Source: Phycisphaerales bacterium (GTDB taxonomy: Bacteria > Planctomycetota > Phycisphaerae > Phycisphaerales > SM1A02). From it: DNA of 64,000 bases. The stretch is from positions 19,929 to 83,928 of the forward strand of contig SIAD01000007.1 of assembly GCA_009691915.1 (NCBI GenBank), read 5' to 3'. Below the pieces are notes generated by a model. It ran no database searches. It saw nothing but the letters and a program-made list of their open reading frames with translations, and had not been told where the DNA came from. Shown here piece after piece: positions 61,241 to 64,000 of the stretch; position 1 is the stretch's first letter, and the number at the start of each line of letters is the position of its first letter. Both the position numbers and the translations under genes were made by a program.

Positions 61241-64000
61241 TCAGTTGGTGACCGATCGGTCGACCACAAGGTCCGTGACTAGAGACAGTGATCCCGTGCT
61301 GCCGACGGCCTTGATCACGATCATCTGGTGGTGGAAGGGCTCGCTCAAGCGGTCTAGCTGGGAGCCCTGCTCGACTGTGACCGGCTTGTCGCTCTCAAAG
61401 TTTATCGATGCCCCGGTCCATGTGACGGTCCAGCGCGTCCCGCTCCCAGTGATCGTGAGCGGCTCAACATTGCCGGTATGGAATCGGTAGAGCTCCATGC
61501 CTTGAGTAGCGGGGTTGGTCAGAGTCATTTCGTCGCCGATTCGGACCCGGCCGTCGATGTTCCAGCTGACATTGCGATGGCAGGTGGCGCCGACATACGC
61601 CGCCGAAGTGTCAATGTCCACATCGCCTCCCGTAGGACCGAGGTTGTTCACAAAGAGCGGCGCGTTGATCGGCTTGCTGCTTGGCGTGATCTCGGCGACC
61701 TGCATGACATTAGACCCGCCAGTACTCGCGTAGCCACTGAAGTAAGTCGGATCGGTGTAGTCGATAGTCCCGCAGTTTGTCAGAACCAGCCGATTCCCGG
61801 AGTACACGCTCACATGACCCTGCTCGCGACGGATGTGGTTCTCCGAGAGTGCGCCCCCCTTCATCCACACCGCGAGCGCAGTCTGGGGCGCTGCGATCGG
61901 CTGGAACTCGCTGCGCCAGACAACCAACTGTTGGGCGGGGAAACTGGCAAAAACCGGCAGCCGGGCCTGAGCTGGCGTCGAGCTGGCAGCTAGGAAGTCC
62001 GCGTACAGAAGGGCGTCCAGCGCGCCGATCGGCGTCGGAGTGGGGTAGAGGAACCGCATCATCGCGACCGCATCATCTTCGCCCGAGGCCATCGCGGCCT
62101 CTGCAAACGACGAGTACGGGACACTCATGCACCAGCCAGGTAGCTCGGAGGCGCGCGTGTCATTGCAGTTGACGATCATCGCCCCAGGCATGTGCATATG
62201 GGTGAACCAGCGCCAATTGTTCTTGGCGAAGGGCGAGTTGAGGCAGCGCGTGTCCCCGAGCTGCCGCATGGAACCGAGGATGCTGTGCGTCGAGTGCAGG
62301 GTCATCTGGGCGTAGTTGACCCCTTCCAGGAACTCCCCCGACGCGCCGTGCGCGTTCAGGCTGGCAGCGAGGTTTTCAACACCCAAGTTGTATGCGGGCA
62401 GCAGCAGCGGGTCCTTGAGCCAGAGGGTCGCCTTTATGAGACCGACGTTAGGTTCAATCCACTGATTGGAGACGACACTCCGGTTCTTGACGAACCACGG
62501 TCGTTTGTCACGCCAGTCGACGCAGATCCGCATGACCTCCTCGCGTACCTGAGAGCGCATCCGCTCACGCAATTCGGTGGGGACGAGATCACCGAGGATC
62601 GTGGTCATGTCGACGATGGCGCTTATCCCCCAAGCCGTGGCCAGCCAGACTCCTTCGCCGCCAGGAGTGATCGGGACATTGGGATCCCAGATGGTCGTGC
62701 CTGGGCGCTGAAGCGGGACATACTTGTTGACCTCTTCCAGCATCCGGAGCGCGAGGGCGACGAGTACTGGATCATTGGTCTTCTTGGCAATCAGCGCCAC
62801 GAGGACGCCGTTCCTCGACAGCCAAGAGGTCTGCGAGCAGTCGACATACGCGAGGCAGAACATCTCCTTGCGTTCGGGCAGCACAGTCTCGGCCCCCGAC
62901 TGCATCAGGTCGGGTGGAATCTCCGCCAGCGATATCGGACGACGGAAGCGGGTGACATCCGCATACTGCGGGCTGCCGGCTTGTGATTGCAACTGACCGA
63001 GGATCCTGGAGAGCTGCTGATCGGATCCTGCACGCTGAACCAGGGCGTTCCAGTCGGTCGATGCAAACCTGAGTTCACCCGTCCACCGCGCGAGTCTTGT
63101 CCCGGGAATCGCCTGAAACGCTGCTTCGGCCGCCTCGATCGTCAGCCTAGTCACTTCTGTCATCGATGGAGCTGCGGTGGCCGCGGGGTCCGAAGTTCCG
63201 GTTGCGCCGACGCCTGCAGTTGTTGCTGGGGCGGTGGGGTTCAATAGGACTTCGCTTTTGTTCAAGGATCCATCGAGCACCTTTGTCAACTGCGAGGCGG
63301 TGATGGATCCGGATGTGAACTCGGCCACTGCCTTCGCGACTTCCGTGTCAGTCGGGGGAGTCTTCGTTGGTGACACCGCGAGCGGCGGTATTGTTGCAAC
63401 CTTCGCTTCGGGTCCCGTCGTCGCCACTCCATTGGCATCGGCGATTATGGATGCGGTGTTGGGCCGGTCAATGGTCGCCGTGCGTGTGTCGCCAGACTTG
63501 CCGGTTTGTGTTGCGCCGAGCACGGTCTTGGATTCCGCCGGTCGCGCCGGAGGGGTGACGACTGCGGTCTCGGTCTTTGTGACGGAGACCCCGGTTGGCT
63601 TGGCAGGACCGGCGGGGGCTGTCACCGGAGCAGTCGTTGCGGGTCTCACGGCCGTCGCCGTTGCCGGAGCAGTCGTTGCGGGTCTCACGGCCGTCGCCGT
63701 TGCCGGAGCAGTCGTTGCGGGTCTCACGGCCGTCGCCGTTGCCGGAGCAGTCGTTGCGGGTCTCACGGCCGTCGCCGTTGCCGGAGCAGTCGTTGCGGGC
63801 TTCGCGGCAGTTGCCGTTGCCGGAGCAGTCGTCGCGGGCTTCGCGGCAGTTGCCGTTGCCGGAGCAGTCGTCGCGGGCTTCGCGGCAGTTGCCGTTGCCG
63901 GAGCAGTCGCCTCGGGCTTCGCGGCAGTTGCCGTTGCCGGAGCAGTCGTCGCGGGAAGCCCCTGGCTCCCCGATGCAGCGCGCGCTGCGGCGGACGCCTG
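61241..64000 (-). CDS. Heparinase II/III-like polysaccharide lyase with repeat linker (5' partial)
   Basis: 919 codons are visible; the frame is open to the right edge, so the true start is outside. The visible N-terminal part is a PATTAPATATA-type repeat linker, then a Pro/Thr/Ala-rich spacer. An (alpha/alpha) toroid region follows (WLATAWGISAIVDMTTILGD, NQWIEPNVGLIKATLWLKDP, GEFLEGVNYAQMTLHST), then a beta-sandwich region with ENHIRREQGHVSVYSGNRLV and CGTIDYTDPTYFSGYAS. This two-domain layout matches heparinase II/III and related alginate/ulvan-type lyases. Candidate catalytic Tyr/His lie in VNYAQM and SENHIRR. It would degrade an acidic polysaccharide; the specific substrate is unknown. 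Confidence 0.7.
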   Translation of the reverse strand, partial: QASAAARAASGSQGLPATTAPATATAAKPEATAPATATAAKPATTAPATATAAKPATTAPATATAAKPATTAPATATAVRPATTAPATATAVRPATTAPATATAVRPATTAPATATAVRPATTAPVTAPAGPAKPTGVSVTKTETAVVTPPARPAESKTVLGATQTGKSGDTRTATIDRPNTASIIADANGVATTGPEAKVATIPPLAVSPTKTPPTDTEVAKAVAEFTSGSITASQLTKVLDGSLNKSEVLLNPTAPATTAGVGATGTSDPAATAAPSMTEVTRLTIEAAEAAFQAIPGTRLARWTGELRFASTDWNALVQRAGSDQQLSRILGQLQSQAGSPQYADVTRFRRPISLAEIPPDLMQSGAETVLPERKEMFCLAYVDCSQTSWLSRNGVLVALIAKKTNDPVLVALALRMLEEVNKYVPLQRPGTTIWDPNVPITPGGEGVWLATAWGISAIVDMTTILGDLVPTELRERMRSQVREEVMRICVDWRDKRPWFVKNRSVVSNQWIEPNVGLIKATLWLKDPLLLPAYNLGVENLAASLNAHGASGEFLEGVNYAQMTLHSTHSILGSMRQLGDTRCLNSPFAKNNWRWFTHMHMPGAMIVNCNDTRASELPGWCMSVPYSSFAEAAMASGEDDAVAMMRFLYPTPTPIGALDALLYADFLAASSTPAQARLPVFASFPAQQLVVWRSEFQPIAAPQTALAVWMKGGALSENHIRREQGHVSVYSGNRLVLTNCGTIDYTDPTYFSGYASTGGSNVMQVAEITPSSKPINAPLFVNNLGPTGGDVDIDTSAAYVGATCHRNVSWNIDGRVRIGDEMTLTNPATQGMELYRFHTGNVEPLTITGSGTRWTVTWTGASINFESDKPVTVEQGSQLDRLSEPFHHQMIVIKAVGSTGSLSLVTDLVVDRSVTN
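63624..63957. repeat. 39-bp tandem repeat array (8 full units plus a partial ninth)
   Basis: Units start at 63624, 63663, 63702, 63741, 63780, 63819, 63858, 63897 and 63936. On the minus strand each unit encodes a 13-residue Pro/Ala/Thr peptide with one basic residue (ATTAPATATAAKP or the AVRP variant). The 4-5 left-most units share one variant (reading AVRP), the right ones another (AAKP), indicating recent local expansion. Not a CRISPR array: no spacers. Confidence 0.95.

Noticed and set aside
63624..63957. Possible CRISPR array
   Set aside because: Units are directly abutting with no spacers and remain in a coding frame; it is a protein repeat.

Overview
The window is high-GC and densely coding. 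No gap between genes exceeds about 300 bp, and I see no insertion sequence, integrase, CRISPR array or rRNA. Several lineage markers point to a Planctomycetota member, most likely Phycisphaerae. These are a planctomycete-type CxxCH cytochrome domain, secreted proteins ending in paired dockerin-like GDxNxDG repeats or in a PEP-CTERM-like hydrophobic-plus-RRR tail, and ECF sigma factors paired with membrane anti-sigma candidates. The lipid A/LPS genes (arn operon, kdsC), the tripartite RND pump and the lipoprotein signal peptidase indicate a diderm envelope. No 16S gene is present, so the taxonomy is inferred.

Layout. 1-4.5 kb: cytochrome/LRR-like protein (5' cut by the window edge), a translationally coupled pair of unknown envelope proteins, and a PD-(D/E)XK-like protein. 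4.6-12.5 kb: housekeeping genes tatA, mltA, an ABC-2 exporter with proC, accA, a DksA-like protein, lspA and truB. 12.5-12.8 kb: tRNA-Ser(GGA) and tRNA-Pro(GGG). 12.9-20.3 kb: a five-gene operon arnB-arnC-arnA-arnD-arnT (undecaprenyl-phosphate L-Ara4N synthesis and transfer to lipid A), followed by a coupled small sulfotransferase-like gene. 20.3-24 kb: phosphodiesterase/TPR protein and two tandem secreted paralogues that share a 231-bp, 98%-identical tract but end in different C-terminal sorting modules. 24.2-28.9 kb: an ECF sigma/anti-sigma pair divergent from a DevCAB-type ABC exporter. 28.9-33.7 kb: degraded RNA methyltransferase, methyltransferase, DUF4126 protein, PEP-CTERM protein, glycine-zipper lipoprotein, STAS protein and dockerin protein. 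33.7-37.2 kb: CPA2 antiporter, second ECF sigma, its anti-sigma candidate and a GT2 glycosyltransferase in one overlapping operon. 37.2-39.8 kb: pcp, kdsC and a GH29 fucosidase. 39.8-46.2 kb: lipoprotein, outer-membrane factor, adaptor and RND pump operon. 46.3-48.2 kb: the agmatine-to-putrescine pair aguB-aguA. 48.2-61 kb: a long leftward carbon-cycle cluster: DinB-like, ATP-citrate-lyase beta and alpha, degenerate HD protein, aconitase, isocitrate-type dehydrogenase, MmgE/PrpD, sdhC, sdhA, sdhB. 61.1-64 kb: a tiny membrane ORF and a heparinase II/III-like protein with a 39-bp tandem-repeat linker, cut by the right edge.

The arn operon and the citrate-lyase/TCA cluster are the two most notable systems. 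A further genome-style signal is the repeated placement of a -10-like hexamer only 6-9 nt upstream of start codons, which suggests many leaderless transcripts.
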